A stretch of 64,000 bases of DNA from Notoacmeibacter sp. Lineage in GTDB: Bacteria; Pseudomonadota; Alphaproteobacteria; Rhizobiales; Rhizobiaceae. The first letter of the stretch is position 1, and every line of letters starts with the position of its first letter. Positions 63,209 to 64,000 of the stretch are shown piece after piece. The position numbers were made by a program, and so were the translations under genes. The notes under the pieces were generated by a model. That model made no database searches. It was not told the origin of the DNA and saw only the letters and a program-made list of their open reading frames with translations. Location of the stretch: contig JAIOIW010000031.1 in NCBI GenBank assembly GCA_019912385.1, positions 124,001-188,000 of the forward strand. The letters are read 5' to 3'.

Positions 63209-64000
63209 GTGGCGGGCCCGGACTTTGCGGTCGTTGAATACGAACAGCGGTGCAAGCGCGCCCAGGCGCTGATGGCCGAACAGGGCTTCGATGCCCTGCT
63301 GTTCTGCACGGAGGCGGAAGTCCGCTATTTCAGCGGCTTCAGAACGCTGTTCTGGCACAGTCCGACCCGTCCCTGGTTTTTGGTTCTCAAACGCACCGGC
63401 AAACCTGTCGCGATCATTCCGGAAATCGGTGCGGACCTGATGGCAAAGACCTGGATTGGCGACATCAGGACATGGTCCGCGCCGCGTCGCGACGACGACG
63501 GTATCGGCCTGCTGGTAGCCGCGCTTGCCGGTTGCCGCAAGATCGGCCTGCCGATGGGCGAGGAAGCAAGCCTGCGCATGCCACTTGCCGATTTCTTCAG
63601 GCTGCGCGAACAGGTCGGGGGCGCGTTTGTCGACTGCACCGGACTGGTGCGCGTGCTGCGCATGACAAAGTCTCCGGCGGAGATCGCGGTCATCCGCGCG
63701 ATCTGCACCGCCGCCGGTGATGCATTCGACCGCGCACCTGCGCTATTTGGGGAGGGGCAGCCGCTGGACGAGGTGTTTCGCGCGTTCAGGATCGCGCTTC
63801 TCGAGGCAGGTGCCGAAGACGTGCCCTATCTGGTCGGCGGCGCCGGGCAGGTCGGCTATGGCGACGTGATCTCGCCTCCCGACGCGACGCCTTTGAAAAA
63901 GGGTGATGTGCTGATGCTGGATACGGGTGCGACGCTCAAAGGGTATTTCTGCGACTTCGACCGCAATTACGCGATTGGCCACGCCCGAGACGAGGCACGA
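63209..64000 (+). CDS. M24 family (creatinase/Xaa-Pro peptidase) protein, 3' truncated by the window
   Basis: The frame is open from a GTG at 63209 to the window end, giving 264 residues. The N-terminal creatinase-like domain is YEQRCKRAQALMAEQGFDAL and later MTKSPAEIAVIRAICTAA. The catalytic domain begins near 165 and reaches LMLDTGATLKGYFCDFDRNY, where the first metal aspartates of M24 peptidases (DTG-x11-D-F-D) are present. The metal site suggests a peptidase or hydrolase, unlike the metal-free creatinase upstream. It probably belongs to the transporter operon. The start is uncertain; an internal ATG exists at 63272. Confidence 0.8.
   Translation, partial: MAGPDFAVVEYEQRCKRAQALMAEQGFDALLFCTEAEVRYFSGFRTLFWHSPTRPWFLVLKRTGKPVAIIPEIGADLMAKTWIGDIRTWSAPRRDDDGIGLLVAALAGCRKIGLPMGEEASLRMPLADFFRLREQVGGAFVDCTGLVRVLRMTKSPAEIAVIRAICTAAGDAFDRAPALFGEGQPLDEVFRAFRIALLEAGAEDVPYLVGGAGQVGYGDVISPPDATPLKKGDVLMLDTGATLKGYFCDFDRNYAIGHARDEAR

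Overview
The window is a GC-rich chromosomal stretch of an alphaproteobacterium, probably Hyphomicrobiales-like. This is inferred from the TRAP transporters, the FCD-type GntR regulator, malonyl-CoA synthetase and the general style of the proteins; no rRNA or tRNA is present to fix the taxonomy. Coding density is high, with no insertion sequence, CRISPR array or tRNA seen. The most striking content is a complete sulfur-oxidation island covering about 27 kb (22.4-49.4 kb).

Layout. (1) 1-8.4 kb: the end of a CaiB-type CoA-transferase, a TRAP transporter operon (dctPQM) and an RND efflux pair, all but the first on the minus strand. (2) 8.5-19.2 kb: a divergent sugar-acid catabolic cluster. The minus side holds a second TRAP transporter, a UxaA-family dehydratase and a 3-hydroxyisobutyrate-dehydrogenase-like enzyme. 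The plus side holds a GntR/FCD regulator, two SDRs, an FAH-family hydrolase and a D-2-hydroxyacid dehydrogenase. Together they suggest a non-phosphorylating route from an aldonate to pyruvate plus a small hydroxy acid. (3) 19.2-22.2 kb: amidase and malonyl-CoA synthetase. (4) 22.4-29.7 kb: a DUF4202 protein, a SulP anion permease and SoeABC, the cytoplasmic molybdenum sulfite dehydrogenase. (5) 29.9-43.4 kb, minus strand: tusA and dsrE2 in their own unit, and the long reverse-Dsr operon dsrABEFHCMKLJOPN ending with a cysteine-free DsrC-like gene. (6) 43.8-48.2 kb, plus strand, divergent from dsrA: a TauD-fold oxygenase, two tiny unknown proteins, CysG siroheme synthase, an Mrp/ApbC Fe-S carrier and a DUF971 protein, closed by a strong terminator. 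(7) 48.3-49.4 kb: a YeeE/YedE sulfur-compound importer. (8) 49.6-56.7 kb: adenine deaminase, a P-type cation ATPase and a Pat-like GNAT/acyl-CoA-synthetase protein. (9) 56.9-64 kb: creatinase, a PotABCD-type ABC transporter and the start of a second M24 family protein.

How the sulfur genes fit together. YeeE may import a sulfur compound. TusA, DsrE2 and DsrEFH pass persulfide sulfur to DsrC. DsrAB (siroheme supplied by CysG, amidated by DsrN) oxidises it to sulfite, with DsrL as electron acceptor partner and DsrMKJOP as the membrane complex. SoeABC then oxidises sulfite to sulfate, and SulP may move the anion. No apr, sat, sox or dsrR/dsrS gene is present here. The Mrp-DUF971 pair may cover Fe-S delivery in place of DsrR.

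The regulatory picture is partial. The dsrE2 upstream region has an exact ATTC-N8-GAAT site, and the sulP and dsrA upstream regions have related sequences, which suggests one sulfur-responsive repressor whose gene is not in the window. Intercistronic stem-loops without T-runs recur at solute-binding-protein/permease junctions and around dsrB.
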